Assembly (NCBI RefSeq): GCF_900099645.1
Contig: NZ_FMTL01000001.1
Span: 124,001 to 188,000 of the forward strand
Length of the DNA stretch: 64,000 bases
Source of the DNA: Pseudomonas peli
GTDB lineage: Bacteria > Pseudomonadota > Gammaproteobacteria > Pseudomonadales > Pseudomonadaceae
Direction: 5' to 3'
Part shown: in pieces, positions 36,862-48,643 of the stretch
Numbering within the stretch: the first letter of the stretch is position 1
Layout: every line of letters begins with the position of its first letter
Program-made: the position numbers and the translations under genes
Notes under the pieces: generated by a model
What the model saw: the letters and a program-made list of their open reading frames with translations, nothing else
The model's database searches: none
Told to the model about the DNA's origin: nothing

Positions 36862-37644
36862 TCAAACCACACGGGCCAGCGGAAATAGGCGCTTGAAATT
36901 GACCGTGGTCTGTTCCGCCAATTGCTCGAAGCTCACACCACGCAGCACCGCCAGGTACTCGGCCACATCACGTACATACTCGGGCAGGTTCGGCTTACCG
37001 CGATGCGGGATCGGCGCCAGGTACGGCGAATCGGTTTCCACCAGCAGCCGATCGACCGGCACCTGACGCGCCACTTCACGCAGCGCCTCGGCATTGCGGA
37101 AGGTAACGATGCCGGACAACGAAATATAAAAGCCGATATCCAGAGCGGCCTTGGCCATTTCCCAGTCTTCGGTAAAGCAGTGCAGCACGCCGGCTTGCGG
37201 CAACGCCGCTTCGCGCAGCAGCGCCAGGGTGTCGGCGCGCGCTTCGCGGGTATGCACGATCACCGGTTTACCGGTGATCCGCGCAGCATCCAGGTGCAAA
37301 CGAAATGACGTTTTTTGCAACGCTGCGGACTCTGGCTCGTAGTGATAGTCCAGGCCGGTTTCGCCGATGGCCACCACCTGCGGGTGGTTCAATTCGCCGA
37401 GCAGCCAATCCAACGCTGGCGCCGCACCGGGTTCAAGGTCCAGCGGGTGAACGCCGACCGAGCAATCGACATCGGCATAGCGCTCAGCCAGGCCTTTGAC
37501 CGCAGCGGCATTATCGGCACTGACGCCGATACACAGAAAATGACCAACGCCGCGCGCCCGCGCAGCATCCAGCGCCGCATCGAGTGAACCGCCATGGGCG
37601 GCCAGATCAAGGCGGTCAAGGTGACAGTGGGAATCAACCAGCAT
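36862..37644 (-). CDS. tatD: TatD-family metal-dependent deoxyribonuclease/hydrolase
   Basis: About 260 residues from ATG 37644. Metal-binding motifs of the TatD barrel are DSHCHLD at the start, GVHPLD, GETGLDYHYE, IVHTREA, LHCFTED and the late ETDSPYLAPIPHRGKPNLP. It is a cytoplasmic 3'-5' exonuclease-like hydrolase. Last gene of the leftward pilZ-to-rpmF gene run, convergent with the sRNA. The in-frame TTG at 37653 is less likely. Confidence 0.93.
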   Translation of the reverse strand: MLVDSHCHLDRLDLAAHGGSLDAALDAARARGVGHFLCIGVSADNAAAVKGLAERYADVDCSVGVHPLDLEPGAAPALDWLLGELNHPQVVAIGETGLDYHYEPESAALQKTSFRLHLDAARITGKPVIVHTREARADTLALLREAALPQAGVLHCFTEDWEMAKAALDIGFYISLSGIVTFRNAEALREVARQVPVDRLLVETDSPYLAPIPHRGKPNLPEYVRDVAEYLAVLRGVSFEQLAEQTTVNFKRLFPLARVV

Positions 37645-37707
37645 GGGGAACAATCACTTGAGAATCGGTGCCGCAAAGCGGGCACCGTGATACGGAGGAA
37701 AAACCAG

Positions 37708-38064
37708 TTACATGGTGTGAGTCGGACGATCCGACGTCAGCGCACCGGCCAGGTAGGTTTCGATCTTGTTGCGCGCGGTGTTGTCGCCATCATTGAACTG
37801 CACACCCACACCGGCAGCGCGGTTGCCTTGAGCGCCTTTGGGGGTGATCCAGACCACCTTGCCGGCGACCGGAATCTTTTCCGGCTCGTCCATCAGGTTG
37901 AGCAACATGAACACTTCATCACCGAGCTTGTAGCTCTTGTTGGTTGGAATAAACAGGCCGCCATTCTTGATAAAGGGCATGTAAGCGGCATAGAGCACGG
38001 ATTTGTCCTTGATTGTCAGCGACAAAATTCCGTTACGCGGGCCCAAGTTAGGAGGCAGACTCAT
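37708..38064 (-). CDS. pilZ: Type IV pilus assembly protein PilZ
   Basis: About 118 residues, the single-domain PilZ type. The family pattern SLTIKDKSVLYAAYMPFIKNGG..IPTNKSY and VVWITPKG is present. It lacks the RxxxR and D/NxSxxG motifs that bind cyclic di-GMP, as PilZ itself does, and acts in pilus assembly by protein contact. It lies between holB and tatD, the order known from P. aeruginosa. Confidence 0.95.
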   Translation of the reverse strand: MSLPPNLGPRNGILSLTIKDKSVLYAAYMPFIKNGGLFIPTNKSYKLGDEVFMLLNLMDEPEKIPVAGKVVWITPKGAQGNRAAGVGVQFNDGDNTARNKIETYLAGALTSDRPTHTM

Positions 38065-38100
38065 GCGGCATTCCTGATTTTATTCACTTAATGGCCGATT

Positions 38101-39721
<1,621 letters not shown>

Positions 39722-40774
39722 TTACTGATTATTGGGCACGGCCGGGGCCGGACTGGAACGGTAATCCGCGCGGCGCTTGAGCTGATACTCACGCACAGCC
39801 CGGTTGTGCTGTTCCAGGGTGTCAGAAAACACATGGCTGCCATCACCACGAGCGACGAAGTACAGGCTGCTGCCGGCAACCGGATTCAGAGCAGCATGGA
39901 TGGCTTCACGGCCAACCAGAGCGATTGGCGTCGGCGGCATGCCGTCGATGGTGTAGGTGTTGTAAGCCGTCGGCTGACGCAGGTCATCACGGGTGATGCG
40001 ACCGTTGTAGCGTTCGCCCATGCCGTAAATCACGGTCGGATCCGTTTGCAGGCGCATACCAATACGCAAACGCCGCACAAACACCCCGGCAATTTCACCG
40101 CGCTCTTGCGGCACGCCGGTTTCCTTCTCGATCATCGAGGCCATGATCAACGCGTCATAAGGTTCTTTGTACGGCAGATCCTTGGCCCGCTGCGCCCATT
40201 CTTCGGCCAGCACCTGTTCCAGCCGAGCATGAGCCTGCTTGAGCAAATCAAGATCGCTCATGCCGCGGACAAAACTGTAGGTATCGGGGAAGAAGCGACC
40301 TTCCGGGTTGAGGCCCGGCAGTCCGAGGCGCTTCATCAATTCGGCATCGCTCAACTCAGTCAGGGTCAGATCGAGACGCGTCTCGCGGGCCAAGGCCGCA
40401 CGCACCTGACGGAAATTCCAGCCCTCGACCAGCGTCAGGCTGTACTGCAAGACCTCGCCACGCCGCCACAAGCCGAGCATATCGACGGCCTTAAGGCCGG
40501 GCGTAAGGCGGTACTCGCCACTGTGCAGCGGTTGATTGCGCAAGTTGAAACGCCAATAAAGACGCAGCCAGAAGGCCTTGTCGATCACCCCATCGGCTTC
40601 CAGGCGATTGAGTACACCGCCGGGTGTGGCACCTGTGGGCACCTCAACCAGATAATCCTCGGTGAGCTTCAGCGGCTGCTGCAGCGCCGTATGCTGTTGC
40701 CAGGCGGCAAACGCAACCAGTAAGCCAGCCAGCAACACACCGCCTTCCAGCAGCAGCAAAATTTTGCGTATCAC
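39722..40774 (-). CDS. mltG: Endolytic peptidoglycan transglycosylase MltG
   Basis: About 350 residues from GTG 40774. An N-terminal membrane anchor (ILLLLEGGVLLAGLLVAF) is followed by a LysM-like domain and the YceG catalytic domain with ASMIEKETGVPQER (catalytic Glu), RRLRIGMRLQTDPTVIYG and SLYFVARGDGSHVFSDTL. It cuts nascent glycan strands in the periplasm and is proposed to set glycan length. Starts 3 bp after pabC. Confidence 0.94.
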   Translation of the reverse strand: MIRKILLLLEGGVLLAGLLVAFAAWQQHTALQQPLKLTEDYLVEVPTGATPGGVLNRLEADGVIDKAFWLRLYWRFNLRNQPLHSGEYRLTPGLKAVDMLGLWRRGEVLQYSLTLVEGWNFRQVRAALARETRLDLTLTELSDAELMKRLGLPGLNPEGRFFPDTYSFVRGMSDLDLLKQAHARLEQVLAEEWAQRAKDLPYKEPYDALIMASMIEKETGVPQERGEIAGVFVRRLRIGMRLQTDPTVIYGMGERYNGRITRDDLRQPTAYNTYTIDGMPPTPIALVGREAIHAALNPVAGSSLYFVARGDGSHVFSDTLEQHNRAVREYQLKRRADYRSSPAPAVPNNQ

Positions 40775-40777
40775 GAA

Positions 40778-41593
40778 TCAGCAGTCCAGTAGATCGCGGG
40801 CAATGGCCTGCAGTTTACGGGTGAGCGGGCCGACCGGCCAGTCGTGCGTTTGCAGCGCGCATACCGGCCAGACGCCATAGACGCTGTTGCAGAGAAAGAC
40901 TTCATCGGCCGCTAGCAACTCGGCCAAATCAAAATCGCGCACCTGACAGCCGATTCCACAAGCAGCGGCCTGCGCCAGCAACTCGGCACGCATCACTCCA
41001 GCCACACCACAACGACTCAAATCCGCGGTAATCAACTGACCCGCACGGACGATAAACAGGTTGCTGTAGACGCCCTCGATAACCCGCCCGGACGCATCCA
41101 GCATCAAGCCTTCGGCATGCTCGGCGTCCTGCCACTCGGCGCGCGCCAGCACCTGCTCCAAACGGTTGAGGTGTTTCAAACCGGCCAGCAGCGGCTGCTC
41201 GGCCAAGCGGGTTGCACAAGCAAACAGGCGCACGCCCTGTTCAGCATTGCGTGCAGGATACTGCGGCTTCGCTGCGCTTTGCAGAATACGCCGCGGCTGC
41301 GCCGGCTCAGGCGGCGCATAGCCACGCTGGCCATCGCCGCGAGTCACCATCAGTTTGGCCACTCCATCACCGAGTTGCTGACAGAACGCCAGCAACTCGG
41401 CCTTGAGCAGGTTCATATCAATAGGGATGCGCAGGCGCGCGCAGCCTTCAGCCAAGCGCGCCAGATGGCGCTCCAGCAACACGGCTTGGCCAGCCGTTAC
41501 GGCGATGGTCTCAAACAGCCCATCGCCGTAGGCCAAGCCGCGATCCTTGGCGGACAGCAACTCGGCCGGTTGGCCGTCAATCCAGCTCAGCAT
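40778..41593 (-). CDS. pabC: Aminodeoxychorismate lyase
   Basis: About 271 residues. Class IV aminotransferase fold with DRGLAYGDGLFET near the start, MVTRGDGQRGY, and EGLMLDASGRVIEGVYSNLFIV. It releases pyruvate from 4-amino-4-deoxychorismate to give 4-aminobenzoate for folate. Its ATG overlaps the fabF stop by 1 bp (TAATG). Confidence 0.94.
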   Translation of the reverse strand: MLSWIDGQPAELLSAKDRGLAYGDGLFETIAVTAGQAVLLERHLARLAEGCARLRIPIDMNLLKAELLAFCQQLGDGVAKLMVTRGDGQRGYAPPEPAQPRRILQSAAKPQYPARNAEQGVRLFACATRLAEQPLLAGLKHLNRLEQVLARAEWQDAEHAEGLMLDASGRVIEGVYSNLFIVRAGQLITADLSRCGVAGVMRAELLAQAAACGIGCQVRDFDLAELLAADEVFLCNSVYGVWPVCALQTHDWPVGPLTRKLQAIARDLLDC

Positions 41594-42837
41594 TAACCGG
41601 CGAACCGGCGGAATACCAGCGAGCCGTTGGTGCCACCAAAACCAAAGGAGTTGGACAGCACGACATCCAGCGCCATGGCCTTGGCCTGGTGCGCGACGAG
41701 GTCCAGATCACAACCTTCATCCGGGTTATCCAGGTTGATGGTTGGCGGAGCCACCTGATCACGCAGCGCGAGGATGCTGAAGATCGCCTCCACCGCACCG
41801 GCTGCGCCGAGTAGATGCCCAGTCATGGATTTGGTCGAGCTGACCGCCAGCTTGTAAGCATGCTCGCCGAACACCGACTTGATCGCCGCTATTTCGGCTT
41901 TGTCACCGGCAGAAGTCGAGGTGCCATGGGCGTTGATGTACTGCACCTGCTCAGGATTCAGCCCGGCATCGCGCAAGGCGTTGGTCATGCAGCGCGCTGC
42001 GCCTGCGCCATCTTCCGGTGGTGAGGTCATGTGGTAAGCGTCGCCGCTCATGCCAAAGCCAATCAACTCGGCATGGATGGTCGCGCCACGCGCCTTGGCG
42101 TGCTCCAACTCTTCCAGCACCAGTGCACCGGCTCCATCGGACAGCACGAAGCCATCACGGTCTTTGTCCCATGGACGGCTGGCCCTGGCCGGCTCGTCAT
42201 TGCGTGTCGACAGCGCACGAGCAGCACCGAAGCCGCCCATACCCAGACCGCAGGCCGCCATTTCGGCGCCGCCTGCAACCATTACATCGGCCTCGCCAAA
42301 CATGATGTTGCGTGCCGCCATGCCGATGCAGTGCGTGCCTGTGGTGCAGGCCGTGGCGATGGCGTAGTTAGGCCCCTGCAACCCCAGATGGATCGACAGG
42401 AAGCCGGAAATCATATTGATGATCGAGCCTGGCACGAAGAACGGCGAAATGCGCCGCGGCCCTTGCTCGTGTAACGATCTGCAGTTGTTCTCGATATTGG
42501 TCAGGCCACCAATACCGGAGCCCATGGCCACGCCGATGCGCTCACGGTTGGCATCGGTGACCTCCAGGCCGGAGTTGCGCACTGCCTGAAAACTGGCAGC
42601 GAGGCCGTACTGGATAAACAGATCGAGCTTGCGCGCCTCTTTGGCGGACAAGTACTCCTCAACGTTGAACCCCTTTACCGCACCACCAAAACGTGTGGAA
42701 AAAGCGGAAAGATCCATATGCTCAAGCAGGCCAATGCCACTGCGGCCAGCCAAAATGCCCTGCCAGCTACTCGGCACATCGTTACCCAATGGCGACAGCA
42801 TGCCCATACCGGTAACCACGACGCGTCTACGCGACAC
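41593..42837 (-). CDS. fabF: Beta-ketoacyl-ACP synthase II
   Basis: About 414 residues from GTG 42837. Catalytic Cys in [18 protein letters not shown], His in [11 protein letters not shown] and His in [18 protein letters not shown] are present, as is the glycine-rich end [12 protein letters not shown]. It elongates acyl-ACP in type II fatty-acid synthesis. It is 107 bp from acpP, with a terminator-like hairpin between. Confidence 0.96.
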   Translation of the reverse strand: MSRRRVVVTGMGMLSPLGNDVPSSWQGILAGRSGIGLLEHMDLSAFSTRFGGAVKGFNVEEYLSAKEARKLDLFIQYGLAASFQAVRNSGLEVTDANRERIGVAMGSGIGGLTNIENNCRSLHEQGPRRISPFFVPGSIINMISGFLSIHLGLQGPNYAIATACTTGTHCIGMAARNIMFGEADVMVAGGAEMAACGLGMGGFGAARALSTRNDEPARASRPWDKDRDGFVLSDGAGALVLEELEHAKARGATIHAELIGFGMSGDAYHMTSPPEDGAGAARCMTNALRDAGLNPEQVQYINAHGTSTSAGDKAEIAAIKSVFGEHAYKLAVSSTKSMTGHLLGAAGAVEAIFSILALRDQVAPPTINLDNPDEGCDLDLVAHQAKAMALDVVLSNSFGFGGTNGSLVFRRFAG

Positions 42838-42882
42838 AGCAATCTCCTTTTCTAGTTATCAACGCCTGGAAAGCGCTTAAAG

Positions 42883-42918
42883 AAAAGCCGCACACCTGAT
42901 GTAAGGAGTGCGGCTTTT
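42883..42918 (-). terminator. Terminator-like hairpin between acpP and fabF
   Basis: An 11-bp perfect stem (AAAAGCCGCAC at 42883-42893 with GTGCGGCTTTT at 42908-42918) is followed on the minus strand by TTTT then CTTT. It should release part of the transcripts after acpP, giving more acyl carrier protein than FabF. Some read-through is inferred from the operon order. Confidence 0.75.
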
Positions 42919-42944
42919 CCGAGTCGGGATCCGACGATTACGTT

Positions 42945-43178
42945 TTACGCGTGAGCGGTAACGTAGTCGATCGCTTCCTGAACGGTGGTGATCTTCTCGG
43001 CTTGTTCGTCCGGGATCTCGGTCTCGAACTCTTCCTCGAGAGCCATCACCAGCTCAACGGTGTCAAGCGAGTCGGCACCCAGGTCTTCAACGAAGGAAGC
43101 GCTGTTGGTTACTTCCTCTTCTTTGACGCCCAGTTGCTCGGCAACGATTTTCTTGACGCGTTCTTCGATGGTGCTCAT
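42945..43178 (-). CDS. acpP: Acyl carrier protein
   Basis: 77 residues, acidic, with the phosphopantetheine serine in [14 protein letters not shown]. Carries the growing acyl chain. It lies between fabG and fabF with 196 bp before it, room for a separate promoter, and is followed by a terminator-like hairpin. Confidence 0.98.
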   Translation of the reverse strand: MSTIEERVKKIVAEQLGVKEEEVTNSASFVEDLGADSLDTVELVMALEEEFETEIPDEQAEKITTVQEAIDYVTAHA

Positions 43179-43374
43179 ACGTTGTTCTCACTCCTAATGG
43201 GACAAATCTTGGCCGCTATTCTGCGACCAAGTGTATAGAAAGGGTTTTTAGCATTTCAAGCTGAATGCCGGGGTGCCCCACAAACACTTCAACGACCTGC
43301 CTACAAACCTGTTGCAGCTTTATAACGGATTTTAGACAGCATCTATGACAGTTTTCTGAAGCCATCCGTCACAT

Positions 43375-44118
43375 TCAGCTCATGTACATCCCGCCGTTCA
43401 CAGGGATAGTAGCGCCTGTGACGTAAGCCGCGCCATCAGAAGCGAGGAAAGCGACCACTTTTGCGATCTCTTCGGCCTGCCCTAAACGGCCCAACGGAAT
43501 TTGTGTCAGCAGCGCGTCGCGCTGCGCTTCTGGCAATTCACGGGTCATATCAGTGTCGATAAAACCCGGTGCCACGGCGTTCACAGTAATCGCCCGCGAA
43601 CCTACTTCACGCGCCAACGCACGGCCAAAACCTTCAAGACCGGCCTTGGCTGCTGCATAGTTGACCTGGCCACCGTTGCCCATGGCGCCCACTACCGAAC
43701 CGATGTTGATGATGCGCCCGTAGCGTGCCTTGGTCATACCGCGCAGCACAGCCTTGGTCAGCCGGTACAGGCTGCTCAGGTTGGTGTTGATGACATCAAA
43801 CCACTCGTCATCTTTCATGCGCAGCATCAGGTTATCGCGGGTGATGCCGGCGTTATTGACCAGAATCAACGGCTGACCAAGATGTTGCTGGATATGTTCG
43901 AGGGTGCTGGCGACCGATTCGCTGTCGCTAACATCGAGGACCAAACCGGCGCCTTCAATGCCATTGGCTTTCAGGGTTTCAGCAATACGCTCAGCACCCG
44001 AAGCGGTGGTAGCGGTACCAACAACCACGGCACCCTGACGCCCCAACTCCAGGGCAATCGCCTGGCCAATACCGCGGCTTGCGCCGGTGACCAATGCAAC
44101 CTTACCTTGCAGGCTCAT
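43375..44118 (-). CDS. fabG: 3-oxoacyl-ACP reductase
   Basis: 247 residues. SDR motifs TGASRGIG, NNAGITRDN, catalytic Ser in IGSVVG and Tyr-x-x-x-Lys in YAAAKAG; the C-terminal PGFIDTDM and VTGATIPVNGGMYM are typical of FabG. NADPH-linked reduction of 3-oxoacyl-ACP. It follows fabD by 15 bp. Confidence 0.97.
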   Translation of the reverse strand: MSLQGKVALVTGASRGIGQAIALELGRQGAVVVGTATTASGAERIAETLKANGIEGAGLVLDVSDSESVASTLEHIQQHLGQPLILVNNAGITRDNLMLRMKDDEWFDVINTNLSSLYRLTKAVLRGMTKARYGRIINIGSVVGAMGNGGQVNYAAAKAGLEGFGRALAREVGSRAITVNAVAPGFIDTDMTRELPEAQRDALLTQIPLGRLGQAEEIAKVVAFLASDGAAYVTGATIPVNGGMYMS

Positions 44119-44133
44119 AACGTTTCTCCTTAA

Positions 44134-45072
44134 TCAGACTAGGGCCGCGTTCGCAGCAGCGAAGGCGTCCGGGGTGTCCAGGTTATGGGTATTGATGCCT
44201 TTGACGCAGCGTTTGTTCAAACCAGACAACACCTTGCCCGGACCGCACTCAACCAGATCCGTCACACCTTGCGCAGACAGGCAGACGATCGACTCGACCC
44301 AACGTACTGGACTGTAAAGCTGAGCCAGCAGGTCGCGCTTGAGCCCTTCCAGATCAGTCACTGCCGCAGCGCTGACGTTCTGTACCAAAGCGATTTGCGG
44401 AGCCTGCCAGTCAATTGCCGCTACTGCTTCGGCAAAGCGCTCAGCCGCAGGGCGCATCAACGCGCAGTGCGACGGCACGCTAACCGGCAACGGCATCGCG
44501 CGCTTGGCGCCACGCGCTTTGCACGCCTCAATAGCGCGCTCGACGGCAGCAGCGCCGCCGGCGATCACCACCTGACCCGGGGCATTGAAATTCACCGCGC
44601 TGACCACTTCACCCTGCGCAGCCTCGGCACAAGCCGCCACTACATCAGCATCTTCCAGACCGAGAATCGCTGCCATGCCGCCCTGCCCGGCTGGAACAGC
44701 CTGCTGCATCAGCTGGCCGCGATGTTCAACCAGCTTGACCGCAGCGGCCAGCGACAGACTACCGGCGGCAACCAGCGCCGAGTACTCACCCAGGCTGTGC
44801 CCGGCGACAAACGCCGGACGCGCGGCGCTCTCAGCAAACCAGGCACGCCACAGCGCAACAGAAGCGGTGAGGATCGCCGGCTGAGTCTTGTCGGTTTGAT
44901 TGAGTTGTTCTTCAGGACCTTGCTGAGTCAACGCCCAGAGGTCATAACCAAGGGCTTCGGAAGCCTCGGCGAAGGTTTCGAGGATCAGCGGTCGTTGCGC
45001 ACCATGCTCGGCGAGCATGCTCAGCGACTGGGAACCCTGACCTGGAAAGACGAATGCGAGAGATGCAGACAT
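44134..45072 (-). CDS. fabD: Malonyl-CoA:ACP transacylase
   Basis: 312 residues. The active-site serine is in GHSLGEYSAL, the N-terminal FVFPGQGSQSLSM and the His in SVPSHCALM are present. Transfers malonyl from CoA to ACP. Part of the plsX-fabD-fabG-acpP-fabF set. Confidence 0.97.
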   Translation of the reverse strand: MSASLAFVFPGQGSQSLSMLAEHGAQRPLILETFAEASEALGYDLWALTQQGPEEQLNQTDKTQPAILTASVALWRAWFAESAARPAFVAGHSLGEYSALVAAGSLSLAAAVKLVEHRGQLMQQAVPAGQGGMAAILGLEDADVVAACAEAAQGEVVSAVNFNAPGQVVIAGGAAAVERAIEACKARGAKRAMPLPVSVPSHCALMRPAAERFAEAVAAIDWQAPQIALVQNVSAAAVTDLEGLKRDLLAQLYSPVRWVESIVCLSAQGVTDLVECGPGKVLSGLNKRCVKGINTHNLDTPDAFAAANAALV

Positions 45073-45176
45073 GGAAACCTGTTCCTAATGATCGTGATCG
45101 TCGGTAATACGCGCCCAGCCTAGCCAAGCGCAAGAAACTGACAGTTGGATGACAGGCTGCCCGCTGCGGTCACATT

Positions 45177-46187
45177 CTAAAGCAGGTGCTCGCCCAGGCG
45201 ACCGTGCAAACGCTGCGGCAAATCCTCTTCAATCTCCCGCAAAGCTCGGCGAATAGCGCTTTTAAAGTCTTCAGGCCCGGCCGCACCATGGCTTTTCACC
45301 ACAATACCCTGCAGCCCGACAAAGCTCGCACCATTGTGCTGCGCCGGGGCCAGCTCACCCTGCAAGCGCCGCAACAGCGGCAACGCTAAAGCCCCCACCA
45401 TGCGCGCAGCCAGGCTGGACTTAAACAGCGCCTCAATCCGCCCGGCAATCATTGCAGCCAGGCCTTCGCTGGACTTGAGCAGGATATTGCCGACAAAACC
45501 GTCGCACACCACAACATCGGCCTCACCGCGATACAACCCATCGCCCTCGACAAAGCCGATGTAGTTCAGGCCTTCAGCTTGCTGCAGCAGACTCGCCGCC
45601 AGCTTGACCTGCTGGTTGCCCTTGATGTCTTCAGTGCCGACGTTCAGCAACGCCACACGCGGACGCACTGTACCCAGCGCCTCGGCAGTAACCGAACCCA
45701 TCACGGCAAACTGGTAGAGGTGCTCGGCGCTGCAATCGACATTGGCGCCCAGATCGAGTAGATGGCAAAACCCCGCCTGCGTCGGAATGGCGGTGACCAT
45801 GGCCGGACGATCAATGCCGGGCAGGGTTTTCAGCACGTAGCGCGACAACGCCATCAGTGCCCCGGTATTACCGGCACTGACGCAGGCCTGCGCCGCACCA
45901 TTGCGCAGTAACTCAAGGCTGATACGCATCGACGAATCAGGCTTGCCACGAAGCGCCTGGGCCGGACGCTCGTCCATGGCGATAATCTCACCAGCATGCT
46001 CAATGCGCAGACGTGCACGATCGACGCCGGGATAGCGGGCAATCAGAGATTCAAGCAGAGAAGATTGGCCGACGAGGACCAGGTGCAACGAAGTGTATTC
46101 AGCCAGGCAAGAGATGCAGGCTGGAACAATGCAGTGGGGACCGAAGTCCCCACCCATTGCATCAATCGCGATGATCGGAGCGGACAA
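45177..46187 (-). CDS. plsX: Phosphate acyltransferase PlsX
   Basis: 336 residues. The N-terminal [13 protein letters not shown] and the [14 protein letters not shown] block are diagnostic. Makes acyl-phosphate from acyl-ACP for phospholipid synthesis. The start is a TTG at 46187, placed 3 bp after the rpmF stop, with only a weak ribosome site; translational coupling from rpmF is likely. Confidence 0.95.
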   Translation of the reverse strand: MSAPIIAIDAMGGDFGPHCIVPACISCLAEYTSLHLVLVGQSSLLESLIARYPGVDRARLRIEHAGEIIAMDERPAQALRGKPDSSMRISLELLRNGAAQACVSAGNTGALMALSRYVLKTLPGIDRPAMVTAIPTQAGFCHLLDLGANVDCSAEHLYQFAVMGSVTAEALGTVRPRVALLNVGTEDIKGNQQVKLAASLLQQAEGLNYIGFVEGDGLYRGEADVVVCDGFVGNILLKSSEGLAAMIAGRIEALFKSSLAARMVGALALPLLRRLQGELAPAQHNGASFVGLQGIVVKSHGAAGPEDFKSAIRRALREIEEDLPQRLHGRLGEHLL

Positions 46188-46190
46188 GAT

Positions 46191-46373
46191 TTACTCGTCA
46201 GCGCCCTTGTCGATCACTTTACGACCACGGTAAACGCCTTCTGGCGATACGTGGTGACGCAGGTGGATTTCACCGGTGCTTTTCTCGACCGACAGGGTGC
46301 TGGCCTCGAGGGCATCGTGCGAACGACGCATGTCACGGGCGGAACGGGATTTTTTGTTCTGCTGAACAGCCAT
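46191..46373 (-). CDS. rpmF: Ribosomal protein L32
   Basis: 60 residues, basic N-terminus [19 protein letters not shown] and [17 protein letters not shown]. Component of the large ribosomal subunit. The zinc Cys residues are absent, as in the cysteine-free L32 form. Lies between yceD and plsX. Confidence 0.97.
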   Translation of the reverse strand: MAVQQNKKSRSARDMRRSHDALEASTLSVEKSTGEIHLRHHVSPEGVYRGRKVIDKGADE

Positions 46374-46386
46374 AACTAATTAACTC

Positions 46387-46914
46387 CTAAACGTTTGGGT
46401 CACGCTTTAACTGCGCCAATACACTGAACGGGTTGGACCGCGTTACCTCGTCCTCGCTCGACTCGGGCTCTTCGAGGCCGGCCGGCTGCTGGCAATCTTT
46501 AGGGTCATGAGCCGGGACAATGGGCAAGGCAAGCAGAAGCTCCTCCTCAACCAGCGCCAGCAGATCCAATGGGTCTTCACCCAACTCAATCACGTCATAG
46601 CCTTGCGGCACTGACTGGGTATTCGCACCCTCTTTCACCACAGCGTAATCACACGCGCTATGGATCAGCAAAGTGACCAGCTCCAGACAACGCTGGCAAA
46701 CCATCTTGACTTCAACCTCAAGCTCGCTGTGAAAAACTACAGCATTGCGCTCGTCGCGCTCGAAGAAGAACTTCGTACGCACCATGCCTTGATTATCGGC
46801 AAGCGGGCCGCAGAGTCGCTGCAAATCTGACAGTTGCAGCTCACCTTCGAGGGTGGCGCTGCGATCGGCTAATTTGCGCGGATCAACGTGAGGTGGAATC
46901 GGGCCATTTGACAT
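46387..46914 (-). CDS. yceD: YceD/DUF177-family protein
   Basis: 175 residues. The family signature CQRCLELV (two Cys) lies mid-protein, with an acidic segment and a conserved end NPFSVLAQLK. YceD homologues adjoin rpmF in most proteobacteria and are linked to 23S rRNA or ribosome assembly. First gene of the leftward fatty-acid run; divergent from maf. Confidence 0.92.
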   Translation of the reverse strand: MSNGPIPPHVDPRKLADRSATLEGELQLSDLQRLCGPLADNQGMVRTKFFFERDERNAVVFHSELEVEVKMVCQRCLELVTLLIHSACDYAVVKEGANTQSVPQGYDVIELGEDPLDLLALVEEELLLALPIVPAHDPKDCQQPAGLEEPESSEDEVTRSNPFSVLAQLKRDPNV

Positions 46915-47036
46915 AGGCGGCGCATTTTAGGGATGCAACCAGCCGCTGTCAAAGGAAATTCGGCCTGTCCAGCATATGGGCCGACAGCTAGAATCGCCCA
47001 CCATCTGTAAACAACTATATATAGAAGGAAATCGCC

Positions 47037-47615
47037 GTGCTGCCTCTGGTGCTCGCCTCCAGCTCACCCTACCGACGTGAACTGCTCACCCGCCTGCGCT
47101 TACCCTTCACCTGGAGCGCTCCGCAAATCGACGAATCACGACGACCTAATGAAGGCGCTGAAGCCCTGGTACGCCGATTATCGCTGGAAAAGGCCCAAGC
47201 ACTGAGCGCTAGCCACCCGCAGCACCTGATCATCGGTTCAGATCAGGTCGCGGTACTCGGCTCACAAATCATCGGCAAACCGCACACCCTGGAGCGCGCT
47301 CGCGAACAGCTAATGGCCGCCAGCGGCAACAGCGTGACCTTTCTGACTGGCCTCACCCTGCTTAACAGCGCCACCGGCCAGCAGCAAACCGACTGCGTAC
47401 CCTTCACGGTGCATTTCCGCGCCCTCAGCGAAGCGCAAATCATGCGCTACCTGAACGCCGAACAACCCTTCGACTGCGCGGGCAGCTTCAAGGCCGAAGG
47501 CCTGGGCATCAGCCTGTTTCGCAGCACCGAAGGCAGCGACAGCAACAGCCTGATCGGCCTCCCCCTGATCCGCCTGGTGGACATGCTGCAAGCCAGCGGT
47601 ATCGATATCCCCTAA
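47037..47615 (+). CDS. maf: Maf-family nucleotide pyrophosphatase (YceF type)
   Basis: 192 residues from GTG 47037, with AAGGA upstream. Maf motifs: LASSSPYRRELL near the start, IDESR, SDQVAVLG, the Lys of GKP and the AGSFKAEGLGI segment. It hydrolyses modified nucleoside triphosphates (YceF acts on m7GTP). Divergent from yceD; the 3' end faces sppA. Confidence 0.93.
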   Translation: MLPLVLASSSPYRRELLTRLRLPFTWSAPQIDESRRPNEGAEALVRRLSLEKAQALSASHPQHLIIGSDQVAVLGSQIIGKPHTLERAREQLMAASGNSVTFLTGLTLLNSATGQQQTDCVPFTVHFRALSEAQIMRYLNAEQPFDCAGSFKAEGLGISLFRSTEGSDSNSLIGLPLIRLVDMLQASGIDIP

Positions 47616-47622
47616 AAACAAC

Positions 47623-47645
47623 AAGCCCGATCAATGACCGGGCTT
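47623..47645 (-). terminator. Intrinsic terminator between maf and sppA
   Basis: The 7-bp stem AAGCCCG / CGGGCTT is followed on the minus strand by TGTTGTTTTT, so it best serves sppA; it may also slow the maf transcript. Confidence 0.7.
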
Positions 47646-47665
47646 GCTTGCAACAGCTCCAGACC

Positions 47666-48643
47666 TTAGCGCAACGCCGGCCCCTGGAACCCCATCCAAA
47701 GGGCAATGCGCTCAGCCATGCTGGCACCTAAAGTTTTGGCAAACTTATCGAAAGGTGATTCTTGCACCGTGAAGTCGACGATTTCCTTCTCGCCAATCAC
47801 CTCCCGCGCCACGTAGCTGGTATTGCCCAAGGCATCGACCAACCCAAGTTTTAAAGCCTGCTCGCCAGACCAGACCAAGCCCGAGAACAGCTCAGGGTGC
47901 TCGGCATCTTTCAAGCGCTCGCCACGCCCCTGCTTAACGCTGGCAATAAACTGACGATGGGTGGTTTCCAGAACGCCCTGCCAGAACTTGGTCTCTTCGG
48001 CCTTTTGCGGCTGGAACGGATCGAGAAACGCCTTGTGCTCGCCGGAGGTATACACGCGGCGATCCACACCCAGCTTCTCCATCACCCCCACAAAACCAAA
48101 GGTTGCCGCAGTCACACCAATGGAGCCAACCAGACTAGCTTTGTCGGCATAGATCTCATCAGCCGCACTAGCGATGTAATAGGCACCCGACGCACCCAAA
48201 TCGGTGATCACTGCATACAGCTTGATCGCCGGGTATTCGGCGCGCAGGCGGCGAATCTCGTCATAGATGTAGCCCGACTGCACCGGACTGCCACCCGGGC
48301 TATTGATGCGCAGGATCACGCCCTTGGTGTTGGCATCCTCAAACGCCGCACGCAGGCTGCTGACAACATTGTCGGCACTGGCCGATTCCTGATCGGCAAT
48401 CATCCCGCGAACCTCGATCACCGCAGTATGACTGCCGGTAGTCGCGCCTTTTTTCATCGCCAGCATGGGAGAGAACAACGCCAGCGCACCGAAGATATAA
48501 ATGAAGGTCAGCAGCTTGAAGAAAATCCCCCAACGCCGCGCGCGACGCTGTTCCTGCACACCAGCCAGCAGAGTCTTCTCCAGTAGCTGCCAGCTTTTAC
48601 CGTCGCCATCAGCAGGAGCCGACGCCTTCCATTCATCTGCCAT
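47666..48643 (-). CDS. sppA: Signal peptide peptidase SppA (SohB-like, 36-kDa type)
   Basis: About 325 residues from ATG 48643. An N-terminal membrane anchor (IFFKLLTFIYIFGALALF) precedes the serine-protease domain, with RINSPGGSPV, the nucleophile Ser in GASGAYYIAS and Lys in ADKASLVGSIGV. Degrades leftover signal peptides at the inner membrane. Overlaps gph by 11 bp. Confidence 0.93.
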   Translation of the reverse strand: MADEWKASAPADGDGKSWQLLEKTLLAGVQEQRRARRWGIFFKLLTFIYIFGALALFSPMLAMKKGATTGSHTAVIEVRGMIADQESASADNVVSSLRAAFEDANTKGVILRINSPGGSPVQSGYIYDEIRRLRAEYPAIKLYAVITDLGASGAYYIASAADEIYADKASLVGSIGVTAATFGFVGVMEKLGVDRRVYTSGEHKAFLDPFQPQKAEETKFWQGVLETTHRQFIASVKQGRGERLKDAEHPELFSGLVWSGEQALKLGLVDALGNTSYVAREVIGEKEIVDFTVQESPFDKFAKTLGASMAERIALWMGFQGPALR

